A DNA stretch of 64,000 nucleotides from Hymenobacter canadensis (GTDB taxonomy: Bacteria; Bacteroidota; Bacteroidia; Cytophagales; Hymenobacteraceae), in the NCBI RefSeq assembly GCF_027359925.1, contig NZ_CP114768.1, positions 186,001 through 250,000 of the forward strand. The letters are read 5' to 3'. Of the stretch, positions 26,693 to 35,565 are shown piece after piece. The position numbers and the translations under genes were made by a program. Within the stretch, counting starts at the first letter, position 1. The number at the start of each line of letters is the position of its first letter. The notes under the pieces are model-generated. The model did not search any database, was not told the DNA's origin, and saw nothing but the letters and a program-made list of their open reading frames with translations.

Positions 26693-28180
26693 CTAATGCA
26701 CAATCGTGTACTGCCGGGCGGGCCCGGTGCTGCCGACCACCGTGGCGTTGACGTTGTCGAGCTGGATGGTTGAGCCCGTGTACTCAAAGGCTGGTACTCC
26801 GTACGTCACCCGCATGAAGCTGTTGCGGAACTGTTCGGCATCGCGCGGCGCTACCTTGATGCGGTAGCTGATGGTCGGGAACAGGGCCGAGCCCAGCGCA
26901 TAGTATTCCGTGTCTGCATTATACTCTTTCAGCGTAAAATTCGACCAGTCGGCCGCGTTGCTGTATCCTTTCAGAAGCAGGGTTAGCCCCTCCTGTTGGA
27001 ATGCCTTGAGCTGATCGGCTTTACGAGCCATGCGGGCGTCGAAATCAACGGTCTTCTCAAATTCGCCCTTGCGGCTCCATTTGTCGAAGTTGTATTGGGC
27101 ATACGCCCCAATCCGGATGGCGGTGCCCGGTACCTGCCAGATCTTCAGCGTCCCGTCGCGGCTGACACTGGCCAGGCTGCTGCCATCGGGGCTGAAGACC
27201 AGGTTTTCCACTTCGGCTGTGTGCAGCTCGCCCGACAGGTCCTGCACCAGCATTCCGGTGACCATGTCCCAGATCCGCACTTTTCGGTCGCCGCCGCCCG
27301 TGGCAACCAACTGCCCGTCGGGGCTGAAGGAGGTCGCCCACACGTCGGATACGTGCGCGGGCAAAACGCGTACGGTCCGCTGCGTCTTCACATCCCAGAT
27401 CCGGGCTGTATTATCCCAGGCGCCACTCACCACATACTTGCCATTGGGGGCGTAGCGGGCATCCCACACCTCGTCGGTATGGCCCGCCAGAACCATTTTC
27501 GGTTCCCAGGTAGTCGTATCCCAGATGCGCAGGGCATGGTCGCCGCTGGCCGTGAGAATCTCCGTGCCGTCGGGGCTGAACGCGACCGACGTGACATTGC
27601 CCATACGTCCCTTCGTGGTTTTGGCCCGGTCGTAGGCGGCCGGTACGGGGGGCGCATCCGCTGGTGCGGGGCCTTTCAGAGAGGCCAGGCGCTGGCCGCT
27701 GAAGGTTTCGAAAACCAAGGCCTGGCCATCCCAGCCGGCGCTGGCCAGCCGCTTGCTATCAGGGCTGAAGGCCACATCACGCACGTAATCGGTGTGGTCC
27801 GTGTTTTTGCGGATAAGCTCTCCCGTGATGGCATCCCATAAGATCAGGGCATGGTCGACGCCACCGGAAGCAATGTAGCGCCCGTTGGGGCTGAACTTGA
27901 CGCTTACCACGTCGTCCGTGTGGCCTTTCAGCGTCAGGACCGGCTGCCGGGTAGCCACGTCGTAGACAACAATGTCGCGGCCCAGGCCACAGGTGACCAG
28001 GCGCTTGCCATCGGGGCTGTAATCAACGCCTAACAGGGCAGCCTTGGTCTTGATGTCGGCCTGCAGCCAGGTGCTGGTCGCGGAAGCCGGTGCCGTCGTC
28101 TGGGCGTAAGCGCCGGTGCTGCAGCAAAGGGCTACGCCCAGGGCGGTGCGCAGCAGGGAAGGGTAAAAGGTGAGGGACAT
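26693..28180 (-). CDS. exported WD40 repeat protein
   Basis: 495 residues with a signal peptide (TALGVALCCSTGAYAQ). Seven WD40-type blades follow, recognisable by repeated VxFSPDGxxLxTxxxDxxxxxWD units, for example VKFSPNGRYIASGGVDHALI, VAFSPDGTEILTASGDHALR and LVFSPDGSSLASVSRDGTLK. The last 130 residues form a separate C-terminal domain (YAQYNFDKWSRKGEFEKTVD). Likely a periplasmic scaffold. It starts 42 bp after the di-haem peroxidase gene on the same strand, suggesting co-expression. Confidence 0.85.
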   Translation of the reverse strand: MSLTFYPSLLRTALGVALCCSTGAYAQTTAPASATSTWLQADIKTKAALLGVDYSPDGKRLVTCGLGRDIVVYDVATRQPVLTLKGHTDDVVSVKFSPNGRYIASGGVDHALILWDAITGELIRKNTDHTDYVRDVAFSPDSKRLASAGWDGQALVFETFSGQRLASLKGPAPADAPPVPAAYDRAKTTKGRMGNVTSVAFSPDGTEILTASGDHALRIWDTTTWEPKMVLAGHTDEVWDARYAPNGKYVVSGAWDNTARIWDVKTQRTVRVLPAHVSDVWATSFSPDGQLVATGGGDRKVRIWDMVTGMLVQDLSGELHTAEVENLVFSPDGSSLASVSRDGTLKIWQVPGTAIRIGAYAQYNFDKWSRKGEFEKTVDFDARMARKADQLKAFQQEGLTLLLKGYSNAADWSNFTLKEYNADTEYYALGSALFPTISYRIKVAPRDAEQFRNSFMRVTYGVPAFEYTGSTIQLDNVNATVVGSTGPARQYTIVH

Positions 28181-28222
28181 ACTAAAAGCGGCAAAAAGGT
28201 GTGGTGGTAAAGGGCGAAAAAG

Positions 28223-29173
28223 TCAGTACAATCCTCCCACGCGGCGTTCCGGCTGGCTGGGCAGGTCCGGCAAAGAGGTGGGTGGTCGGTGCTCGTAAGA
28301 GGTCGTGTCGGTGAGGGTCTGCAGGAAGGCAACCAGGTGCTCCTGCTGCTGCTCAGTCAGAGGCCGGACAAGTTGCCGCTGATGAAATGGCGTGTTCAGG
28401 GCCTGGGCCAGCGTGGCCGCCTGGCCAGTGGAGCCGTAGGGAGGCGTGAGGGCCACATTGCGCAGGGTGGGCGTTTTTACCCATTCTCCGGGTTGAATTT
28501 CATGGCGCTGCCCGTCGCGGAAGACCGGGCCGCTGTGGCAGCTGGCGCAGCCCAGCTGAGCGCGGGCAAACAGCCGCTGGCCGGCTAAGGCCGGGCCGGG
28601 CAACCTGCCGGCGCCGCGCCGCGCCACATCGTAGGGCGCATTGCGGCTGCGCAGGCTTTCAACATACGCCGTGAGGGCCGCGTTGATGGAGGCCTCGCCA
28701 ATGGGCGCCTGCAGTGCCTGATCAAACCAGCGGCGGTACACTTCACTCTGGTTCAGCCGATCGGTAATCAAGGCGTAGCTGCTACCCATTTCCGCCGGGC
28801 TGGTGATGACCTGCCCGATAACTTCGCCCATGGTGGCTGCCCGTCCGTCGTGGAAATAGTGCCGCTGGCCGGCGGCATTGAGCAGCGTTGGCGCGTTATG
28901 GGTGAGGTTGGCAGTAAAACGAAGCGCCCGGGACGTAATGCGGTGGTCTGTGAAGGCCTTCTCGGGCCGGTGGCAGGAAGCACAGCTGCGCTTGCCATTA
29001 ATGGCAAGCGCCGGCTCAAAAAACAACGTTTTCCCCAACTCCCGGAGGCGTTCGTGATTAACCGGCTTACCCAAATTCGGTGAAGAAGTAGAACAGCCGC
29101 TGAAACTACCACCTAGTACAATACCCAGTAGCCAGCGTAACAGGGTAAAGTAAATTCGCATATTTTTGTTCAT
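28223..29173 (-). CDS. di-haem cytochrome c peroxidase (CCP/MauG) lipoprotein
   Basis: 316 residues from MNKNMRIYF. The signal ends in a lipobox-like GGSFSGC. Two haem-attachment motifs CASCH are present (GKRSCASCHRPEKAFTD and LGCASCHSGPVFRDG), with the family features GKTLFFEPALA, NAPTLLNAAGQRHYFHDGRA and TPTLRNVALTPPYGSTG. It should reduce hydrogen peroxide, or act as a MauG-like oxidase, in the periplasm. First gene of a probable two-gene unit with the WD40 protein. Confidence 0.88.
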   Translation of the reverse strand: MNKNMRIYFTLLRWLLGIVLGGSFSGCSTSSPNLGKPVNHERLRELGKTLFFEPALAINGKRSCASCHRPEKAFTDHRITSRALRFTANLTHNAPTLLNAAGQRHYFHDGRAATMGEVIGQVITSPAEMGSSYALITDRLNQSEVYRRWFDQALQAPIGEASINAALTAYVESLRSRNAPYDVARRGAGRLPGPALAGQRLFARAQLGCASCHSGPVFRDGQRHEIQPGEWVKTPTLRNVALTPPYGSTGQAATLAQALNTPFHQRQLVRPLTEQQQEHLVAFLQTLTDTTSYEHRPPTSLPDLPSQPERRVGGLY

Positions 29174-29185
29174 GTTTTTGTAATA

Positions 29186-29193
29186 CAAACTTA
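29186..29193 (-). promoter_or_regulatory. possible Bacteroidota -7 box
   Basis: On the minus strand the sequence TAAGTTTG matches the Bacteroidota -7 consensus TAnnTTTG and lies about 13 bp before the peroxidase start codon at 29173. No convincing -33 TTG lies at the usual distance, so this is tentative. Confidence 0.3.
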
Positions 29194-29203
29194 AACAAAG
29201 CAA

Positions 29204-29693
29204 GCTACGGAAGTTCCTAGCTTTCGCTGAAAACCGCCCTCAACCAGATAAGCACACGTTTTTACTGGATAAAGGCAGGACACTCTATCGAATCCGGTCA
29301 GGAAGAAAATGCATTCTTAAAAAATTGTATAAAATAAATAACAGCAGCACACTATACGTGTAGCCTTTGCCGCATACGGTAATGCGGCGGGCGCCGGTGG
29401 CGTCGATGCGGCGCTCTGCCGTTCCGGGCCGGCCGGCGGCAATCTGCCTGGTTCAGCAACCCGGCCAGATCAATCTGGGACTATGCAGCTAAGAAGGCCG
29501 TTCCTAATGCCCCCTCCCGGTTGCCAGGTGAAAGTGTGCCAGTTGGGCAGCTGATGAATGCAAGGCTGTAGTCTCCGCATCTGCCTGCCTGGTACCTCAC
29601 GCGTAAAGCCCTTGAGCAGAAATTCCGTGAAACGCTTCGGCAGGCCAGTAGTTAAGCTGACCTTTGCGGCCCGATTGTCAAGTACAGCCCGCC
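29204..29693. other. intergenic region before the helicase
   Basis: About 490 bp. The first part is AT-rich (29300..29350), the rest GC-rich with short frames lacking domain signal. I see no repeat or terminator. Confidence 0.4.
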
Positions 29694-31739
29694 ATGAACG
29701 CCACGCAGCAGGAAGAGAAAGAATACCTGGAAGTAATCAAAGAGCAGCTGACGCTGGCCGTGCGGCGGGTTGATGAGGCCGTCAGGCAGTCTTCCGAGGA
29801 GCTGCGGCAGAAAAAGCAGTATATCCATGAGCACCAGTCCGGTATGGACGAAGCCGACATGGTGGCGGCCGACCAGTCCATCAACCGCATGGCCCTGACG
29901 GGCGAAGGGGCCGTGGGGCGCAAGCGCCGTTTGCTCAAGCTGGGCCAATCCCCGTACTTCGGCCGCATCGATTTTGCCGCCCCCAACCAGGCCAGCGCGC
30001 CGGTTTACATTGGCGTGTATTCCTTCTTTGATGAGCAGCAGCGCCGGAATCTGATCTACGACTGGCGCGCGCCCATCTCCTCTTTGTTCTACGATTTCGA
30101 GCTGGGGCCGGCCTCCTACGCCACGCCCTCCGGCACAGTGCGCGGCACAATCGAGCTAAAACGGCAGTACAAGATCCGCGACGGCCGCCTGGAATTCATG
30201 CTCGACAGCGACGTGAACATCCACGACGACGTGCTGCAGCAGGAGCTGGCCAAGTCTTCCGACGATAAGATGAAGAACATCGTCGCCACGATTCAGCGCG
30301 ACCAGAATGCCGTAATCCGCAACGAAACCGCCCCGGTGATGATTATCCAGGGGGTGGCCGGCTCGGGCAAAACCTCCATTGCCCTGCACCGCATTGCCTT
30401 CCTGCTGTATCGCTACCGGGAAACTATCTCGGCCAAGGATATCCTCATTATCTCGCCCAACAAGGTCTTTGCTGACTACATCTCCAACGTGCTGCCCGAG
30501 CTGGGGGAGGAGCACATTCCCGAGCTGGGGATGGACGAGCTGGCCGCCGACCTGCTCGAAAACCGCTACCCGTTCCAGACCTTCTTTGAGCAGGTGTCGG
30601 CCCTGCTGGAGCAGCACAACCCGGCGTTCATCGAGCGCATCCGGTTCAAGTCCTCGTTTGAATTTCTTAGCCGGCTGAACCAGTACCTGCTCCACATCGA
30701 GAACAACTACATCACCTGGACTGAGCTGCGGGTCGGCCGGACCGTAGTGCCGGTGGCGTTCGTGCAACAGAAGTTCCGGGCCTATCATCGGGTGCCGCTT
30801 CTGAAGCGGTTTGCGCTGGTCGCCAACGACATCCGGACCTACGTGCGCGACGCCACCGGCCGCAAGCTGACCGGGCAGGAGAAGGGCGCCATTGGCGAGG
30901 CCACGGCCCGGCTGTTCAGGTTCCACAACGTGCTGGACCTGTACCGGGATTTTTACCGCTGGATCGGCCGGCCCGAGCTGCTGCAGGTGGGCCACTCCCT
31001 GCGGCTGGAATACGCCGACGTGTTTGCCCTGATCTATCTGCGCATCCGGCTGGAAGGCGCCACGGCCTACGACCAGGTCAAGCACCTGCTGGTGGACGAA
31101 ATGCAGGATTATACTCCGGTGCAATACGCCGTGTTGTCTAGGCTGTTTCCGTGCCGCAAGACCATTCTGGGCGATGTAAGCCAGACGGTGAATCCGTACA
31201 GCGCTTCTTCCGCCGAAGCCATCGAACGGGTTTTCCCGCAGGCCGACGTGGTCAGGCTGCAGCGCAGCTACCGCTCCACCGTCGAGATTACGGCCTTCGC
31301 GCAGCGGCTCATGCCCAATCCTAACATCATTCCGCTGGAACGGCACGGGCCGGAGCCCACCGTAGTGCCCTTCGGCAGCCAAGCCGAGGAGCTGGATGCC
31401 ATCCGGCAAATGCTCCTGAACTTTAAAAGCTCTGGCAGCCACTCGCTGGGCCTCATCTGCAAAACCCTGCGGCAGGCAGAGCAGGCGTATGAGGCCCTGC
31501 AGGCCCCGGGCATCTACTTGCTCACGGATGAGTCGACGAAGTTCAAGGAAGGCATTATCATCACCACGGCCCACTTGGCGAAGGGCCTGGAGTTCGATGC
31601 GGTGATTGTGCCGTTTGCCTCCGCGCATTCGTACAAAACGGAGGTTGACAGAAGCATGCTTTACGTGGCCTGCACCCGGGCCATGCACCAGCTCACGCTG
31701 ACGTATTCCGGAGCCCTGACTACCTTCCTGGCCGCCTGA
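29694..31739 (+). CDS. HelD-like UvrD/Rep superfamily 1 helicase
   Basis: 681 residues from the MNATQQEEKEYLEVIKEQL start; an in-frame start at 29664 is less likely. The N-terminal coiled coil is followed by RRNLIYDWRAPISSLFYDFE, a HelD hallmark. Walker A is GVAGSGKTSIALHRIAFLLY; DILIISPNKVFADYISNVLP, the DEMQDYTPVQY Walker B, LQRSYRSTVEIT and TAHLAKGLEFDAVIVPFA are motifs Ia, II, IV and V. HelD proteins release stalled RNA polymerase from DNA and can protect against rifamycins. Here it stands alone between the peroxidase block and the replication origin. Confidence 0.87.
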   Translation: MNATQQEEKEYLEVIKEQLTLAVRRVDEAVRQSSEELRQKKQYIHEHQSGMDEADMVAADQSINRMALTGEGAVGRKRRLLKLGQSPYFGRIDFAAPNQASAPVYIGVYSFFDEQQRRNLIYDWRAPISSLFYDFELGPASYATPSGTVRGTIELKRQYKIRDGRLEFMLDSDVNIHDDVLQQELAKSSDDKMKNIVATIQRDQNAVIRNETAPVMIIQGVAGSGKTSIALHRIAFLLYRYRETISAKDILIISPNKVFADYISNVLPELGEEHIPELGMDELAADLLENRYPFQTFFEQVSALLEQHNPAFIERIRFKSSFEFLSRLNQYLLHIENNYITWTELRVGRTVVPVAFVQQKFRAYHRVPLLKRFALVANDIRTYVRDATGRKLTGQEKGAIGEATARLFRFHNVLDLYRDFYRWIGRPELLQVGHSLRLEYADVFALIYLRIRLEGATAYDQVKHLLVDEMQDYTPVQYAVLSRLFPCRKTILGDVSQTVNPYSASSAEAIERVFPQADVVRLQRSYRSTVEITAFAQRLMPNPNIIPLERHGPEPTVVPFGSQAEELDAIRQMLLNFKSSGSHSLGLICKTLRQAEQAYEALQAPGIYLLTDESTKFKEGIIITTAHLAKGLEFDAVIVPFASAHSYKTEVDRSMLYVACTRAMHQLTLTYSGALTTFLAA

Positions 31740-31796
31740 CAAACTACGCCCGTGCCGCCTGCTTGTAGCAATGCTGTGCCGCAGATGATAGAGTGC

Positions 31797-31879
31797 CCGT
31801 AAGCTGCCAGCAGATACCTCGTAGCAGTGCCACAGCTCCGCCTCGGCACTGCTACGAGGTATCTGCTGGCAGCTTACGG
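31797..31879. repeat. perfect inverted repeat with 35-bp arms
   Basis: Arms 31797..31831 and 31845..31879 are exact reverse complements over 35 bp with a 13-nt spacer. The left arm begins CCGTAAGCTGCCAGCAGATA. It lies 57 bp after the helicase stop and about 460 bp before the first iteron. There is no T run, so it is not a classical terminator; candidates are a recombination or resolution site, a replication-related cruciform, or an end of a vanished element. Confidence 0.9.
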
Positions 31880-32341
31880 ACCGTTACAGTTGGAAGTCAT
31901 GACAATTCCTGACAGTCGTCTACTAAGATTAATCAGCTGTTAATAAGGCATAAAACCACAATAAACCCACCCGCATTAACAACTAGATACGCACCTGTTT
32001 TTACACCTAAATGCGCGTGTAAAAGCAGGTATTGATTTACAACGGCATTCACCGCGTATCGCCACGAAACAACCTGAGCCTGGGCTCCCTCCTGCCCCAC
32101 CGGCCTTTGCGTCTGATACGGTGATACCGACGATGGCCAGCACCAACAAACCCGTACCGGAGACACCCACCGCCACTGCTGCCGAGGCCGTGCCACCGGA
32201 AGCCAGTATTGCCCTCCGGTTGGGCGGCTTGTGTGGCGTCGGTGAAGGCTTAGGGGTAGGGGCCGGAGCAGAGAGGAAATGTCTGCCGGTTCGCACATCC
32301 GGCATCCGGACCACCCTGGCGGCCGATGAGCCGGGCCGGAA

Positions 32342-32426
32342 GTGCCATTTTTCACGCAGAAGAATTCTGTCTTCCCCACGGGCTGTTTTGGGAGCGAAGG
32401 AATGCAGGGTGCCATTTTTCACGTAG
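32342..32426 (-). repeat. two inverted iterons upstream of the origin
   Basis: The 18-bp iteron core appears twice on the minus strand, at 32342..32359 (CTGCGTGAAAAATGGCAC) and 32409..32426 (CTACGTGAAAAATGGCAC). They face the main array across about 240 bp, an arrangement that can support DNA looping by the initiator. Confidence 0.85.
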
Positions 32427-32663
32427 TTGCCCGGAGAGATCATACAATCAGCGCCGTACGCCTCGCCTGATTCCTGCCGTGACCGGCAGAACACCCCTAA
32501 AAGGCCTGAATCAGCCCTTCCAACGGCCTTTTTTGAGGTACCGGGAAAACTCATTTTTTCAAAAAAAAAAGCAGAGCCCTCTTCTGTATTCTAAGCTATT
32601 CTAATACTATTCTATATTCAGGGAGGCGTAACACATTGATTGATAATTTATTACAACGATTAT

Positions 32664-32898
32664 CTACGTGAAAAACGGCACTCTGCTGCGTGAAAAATGG
32701 CACCATCTACGTGAAAAATGGCACCATCTACGTGAAAAACGGCACTCTGCTGCGTGAAAAATGGCACCATCTACGTGAAAAATGGCACTCGGCCCCTTTC
32801 GTGGACTGAGCTGCTAACCAGCCCCGGGCATCTACGTGAAAAATGGCACCGCTACAGTGTGACCGGCAAGCAGAACGCATCTACGTGAAAAATGGCAC
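32664..32898 (+). repeat. iteron array, probable replication origin
   Basis: Eight direct copies of C-T-[AG]-CGTGAAAAA-[TC]-GGCAC start at 32664, 32686, 32707, 32728, 32750, 32771, 32832 and 32881. The first six are spaced 21-22 bp (two helical turns). An AT-rich stretch precedes them (32540..32660, including nine consecutive A residues near 32562), as expected of an iteron plasmid origin. The initiator gene follows directly. Base differences ([AG] and [TC]) define two iteron subtypes. Confidence 0.93.
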
Positions 32899-32909
32899 TC
32901 TGAATTCCT

Positions 32910-32937
32910 TGCGTGAACCGCGGTAGGTTTTCACGCA
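32910..32937. promoter_or_regulatory. inverted half-iterons, likely rep operator
   Basis: TGCGTGAA at 32910..32917 and TTCACGCA at 32930..32937 form an 8-bp dyad with a 12-bp spacer, built from the iteron half-site, 48 bp before the preferred rep start. In Rep_3 plasmids such inverted half-iterons bind initiator dimers that repress rep; the role here is inferred by analogy. Confidence 0.65.
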
Positions 32938-32984
32938 GATCCGGCTATATTCGTGACGTATTTGCCTTATGCGTCCTATCGCCT

Positions 32985-34022
32985 ATGCTGCCTGCTATTC
33001 CCGTTCCGCCCCAGTATCCCCGGGCCTACCAGGCCAATGCGCTGGTCAGGGCCCCGCTCAAGCTGACGCACATTGAGGCGCGCATCTTTGCGCTGGCCCT
33101 GAGCTGCATTCACCAGGACCAGACGGAGCTGCCGGGAATTAGCATTCCGCTGGGCCGCGTGATGACCCAGAAAAAAGGCGGAAGCGTCTACGAAACCATT
33201 CGCGACGCCTGCCGGAGTCTGATGTCGAAGGTGGTAAGCATTGAAACCCAGACGGGTAACAAGAAGCGCTTCACGGCCTACTCCATCATCAGCTACATCG
33301 ACCTGAACGAGGGAACCGGCTTTCTGACCGGCAATTTTGCCCCGGAAATCAAGCCGTTTCTGCTGCAGCTGGCCGAGCAGTACACCCACGTGGAAATTGA
33401 AAGCCTGCTGACGCTGAAATCAGCCCACGCGCACCGGCTGTTCTGGCTGCTCAAGTCCTGGGACGACGTGGGCATCTGGGAGGTGGAGTTTGATGTGCTG
33501 CGCAAGCAGGTGCTCGGCGACGACAACGACGTGACCTACACGCTCTTCTACGACTTCAAGCGCTACGTGCTGGAGCCGGCCCTGCGTGAGCTGCACTCGC
33601 TGGGCTGGATTGTGGTGTATGAGCCGGTTAAGGAGGGAAAAAAGGTGCAGGCCATCCGCTTCACCATCCCGCAGGCGCTGACCAAGCTCACGAAGGAAGG
33701 CCTGCCCCCGGCCAAGGCCGGCCCTGTCGCGCGTTCCAGGGCCCCTCAGGAGCAGATGAGCCTCTCGCTGGATGCGGAGCTGCCCACACTGCAGCAGCGC
33801 ATCGTCACGCGCCTGCAAAAGCTTAAACTCACCGGCCCCCAGATTCAGCACGTAATGGGCTTCATCGGCGATGATGAAAACCTGATGGCCAAGCTGATGA
33901 AGGCCACCCATCCTTTGCTCCGTGACTTTGAGGCGGGCAACAAGGTCTTTGACAACCTGGGCGGCGCCACTGTCAACCTGCTGAAGTCGGAGTTCACCGG
34001 CCTGTACGCCACCCTCAAGTAG
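32985..34022 (+). CDS. Rep_3 family plasmid replication initiator
   Basis: 345 residues from MLPAIPVPPQYPRAYQAN; the open frame from a GTG at 32913 would overlap the operator dyad. The N-terminal winged helix (NALVRAPLKLTHIEARIFAL), RDACRSLMSKVVSIETQTGN, FLLQLAEQYTHVEIESLLTL and the second winged helix YDFKRYVLEPALRELHSLGW match RepA/RepE-type initiators of the Rep_3 (Rep1) family. It should bind the eight upstream iterons and melt the AT-rich region. An extra C-terminal ~110 residues follow the core. Confidence 0.93.
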   Translation: MLPAIPVPPQYPRAYQANALVRAPLKLTHIEARIFALALSCIHQDQTELPGISIPLGRVMTQKKGGSVYETIRDACRSLMSKVVSIETQTGNKKRFTAYSIISYIDLNEGTGFLTGNFAPEIKPFLLQLAEQYTHVEIESLLTLKSAHAHRLFWLLKSWDDVGIWEVEFDVLRKQVLGDDNDVTYTLFYDFKRYVLEPALRELHSLGWIVVYEPVKEGKKVQAIRFTIPQALTKLTKEGLPPAKAGPVARSRAPQEQMSLSLDAELPTLQQRIVTRLQKLKLTGPQIQHVMGFIGDDENLMAKLMKATHPLLRDFEAGNKVFDNLGGATVNLLKSEFTGLYATLK

Positions 34023-34106
34023 TGCTGGCCCAGCGGTGGCGCCGTATGGCCTAAAACTTGGTTTGCAAATGGTTATTGGTGCGAAAGAGCCGGCGGCAAG
34101 CAGTGC

Positions 34107-35231
34107 TCAGTTGCTGCGTAGCGCTACTCGCTTCCCGGTTTTTGCCGCCTTGTAAATGCCGACCAGCACCCGCAGATCCTTGCGGCCTTCTTCCCCGGAA
34201 ATATGGGCGGGCAGCGGTTTGCTGTCCAGAATGTAAGGCGCAATGCCGTCGAGCTGAGCAGCCTGCTGGTTGATGACCGGGAAGTTGAATGCGCCCCGGC
34301 TGCTTTTGCCCCTGAACGGCCCGTAGCTCAGGCCCGGGCTGAGCTCGAACGAGCCCGAGTCGGCCGAGGCGAAGAACCGGTCGATGTTGCAGGAAGCGGT
34401 GGCAGTGGAGGTGCACACGGCGCCACTGGGAAAATGCAGCTGCCAGCTGACGGACTCTTCCACCTCTGTGAACAGGCCGGGCATGGTGACGGGGCCGAAC
34501 TGGGCCGTCACGGCCACCGGCTCTTCGCCCAGCACGTAGCGGCCGCTCTGGATGCAGTACACGCCCAGATTCATCAGCGGCCCGCCCCCGGCCAGCGCCT
34601 TGCTCAGGTGCCAGTCCTGGGGGTCGATGTCGGCCAGCCGGTAGCCGAGCGAAGCCTCAATCAGGCGCACCTGCCCGAACACTTTTTGCTGGCCCAGCCG
34701 CTGAAGCTCGAGGTGGTGCGGCTCGTAGTGCAGCCGGTAGCCCACGGCCAGCTGCACGCCGGCCTGCCGGCAGGCCGCTATCATTTCCTGGCAATCCTGC
34801 TCCGTCAGGGCCATGGGCTTCTCCACAATCACGTGCTTGCCGGCTTTGGCCGCCCGCAGCGTAAACTCCTTGTGCAGGCCGTTGGGCAGGGTGATGTACA
34901 CCAGATCGATGCTCTTGTTGGTGAGGATCTTATCGAAATCCTGGTAAGAGTAGCAGTTCTTTTCGGGGATGTGGTAATCAGCTTTCCACCGGGCGGCCTT
35001 GGCCGGCGTACCGGTTACGATGCCCGCCAACTGGCAATACTGCGATTCGGCCAGGCCCTCGCGGACCAGATTGGCATACCGGCCCAGGCCGCAAAGCGCC
35101 ACCTGAAGCTTTTTGCCGGCATATCTCGGGTTTTGCGGCTGCGCAGGTGCGGCAAAGGAGGGCAACAGCAGCGAGACCCCCAGCCCTACCCCGAGCTGCT
35201 CGACGAACCCACGCCGGGATACATTTCTCAT
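34107..35231 (-). CDS. Gfo/Idh/MocA family oxidoreductase, Tat-exported
   Basis: 374 residues from MRNVSRRGFVEQLGVG, whose SRRGFV plus hydrophobic stretch is a twin-arginine signal. VALCGLGRYANLVREGLAES is the Rossmann NAD(P) loop, LPNGLHKEFTLRAAKAGKHV and EKPMALTEQDCQEM are the family motif (EKP catalytic Lys), and RLHYEPHHLELQRL, GGPLMNLGVYCIQSGRY the substrate domain (glucose-fructose oxidoreductase-like, with GGG-x-L-x-D/N-x-G). Probably a periplasmic sugar oxidoreductase with tightly bound cofactor. Converges with rep. Confidence 0.87.
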   Translation of the reverse strand: MRNVSRRGFVEQLGVGLGVSLLLPSFAAPAQPQNPRYAGKKLQVALCGLGRYANLVREGLAESQYCQLAGIVTGTPAKAARWKADYHIPEKNCYSYQDFDKILTNKSIDLVYITLPNGLHKEFTLRAAKAGKHVIVEKPMALTEQDCQEMIAACRQAGVQLAVGYRLHYEPHHLELQRLGQQKVFGQVRLIEASLGYRLADIDPQDWHLSKALAGGGPLMNLGVYCIQSGRYVLGEEPVAVTAQFGPVTMPGLFTEVEESVSWQLHFPSGAVCTSTATASCNIDRFFASADSGSFELSPGLSYGPFRGKSSRGAFNFPVINQQAAQLDGIAPYILDSKPLPAHISGEEGRKDLRVLVGIYKAAKTGKRVALRSN

Positions 35232-35565
35232 CTTGTTTGGCGATACGTTGGTTGAATGATCCGCAGGCCGGTGCGCGGCGGCGCCTGCCGGTAACCGGGC
35301 TGCCGGCCCGCAATATCCGCCGTGGCTCCCGTCATCCGCCAGCGGCGGTTGAGCAAGGGCGTAGCGGGTTTGATGTTCGGTAACGGCCGCTGATGGCAGA
35401 ACGGTATGCCGTCGTTGTTTTGGTTGCTGATCAGGTAGGCAGTTTCCTGCGCGCTGCTCCGGCCCGGCCCCTTCCTCCAGCCTGAGTAAGAGGCCGGGCC
35501 GGAGCCGCTGCCACGCTGATTGTTGGACATTATGTCCCGGATGATGCTGATTTGCGTACGGGGGT
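35232..35565. other. intergenic region between divergent genes
   Basis: 334 bp between the oxidoreductase (minus) and the kinase (plus). It contains the GC-rich dyad GGCCGGGCCGGAG with nearby GGCCCGGCCCC (35458..35510). No promoter motif could be assigned. Confidence 0.4.

Noticed and set aside
30156..31742. 528-codon minus-strand frame opposite the helicase
   Set aside because: Shadow of the helD coding strand in GC-rich DNA; composition and motifs belong to the plus strand.
31976..32554. Minus-strand frame of 192 codons with a hydrophobic stretch
   Set aside because: It runs through the two inverted iterons and an AT-to-GC transition; no domain, no neighbours, likely chance open frame.
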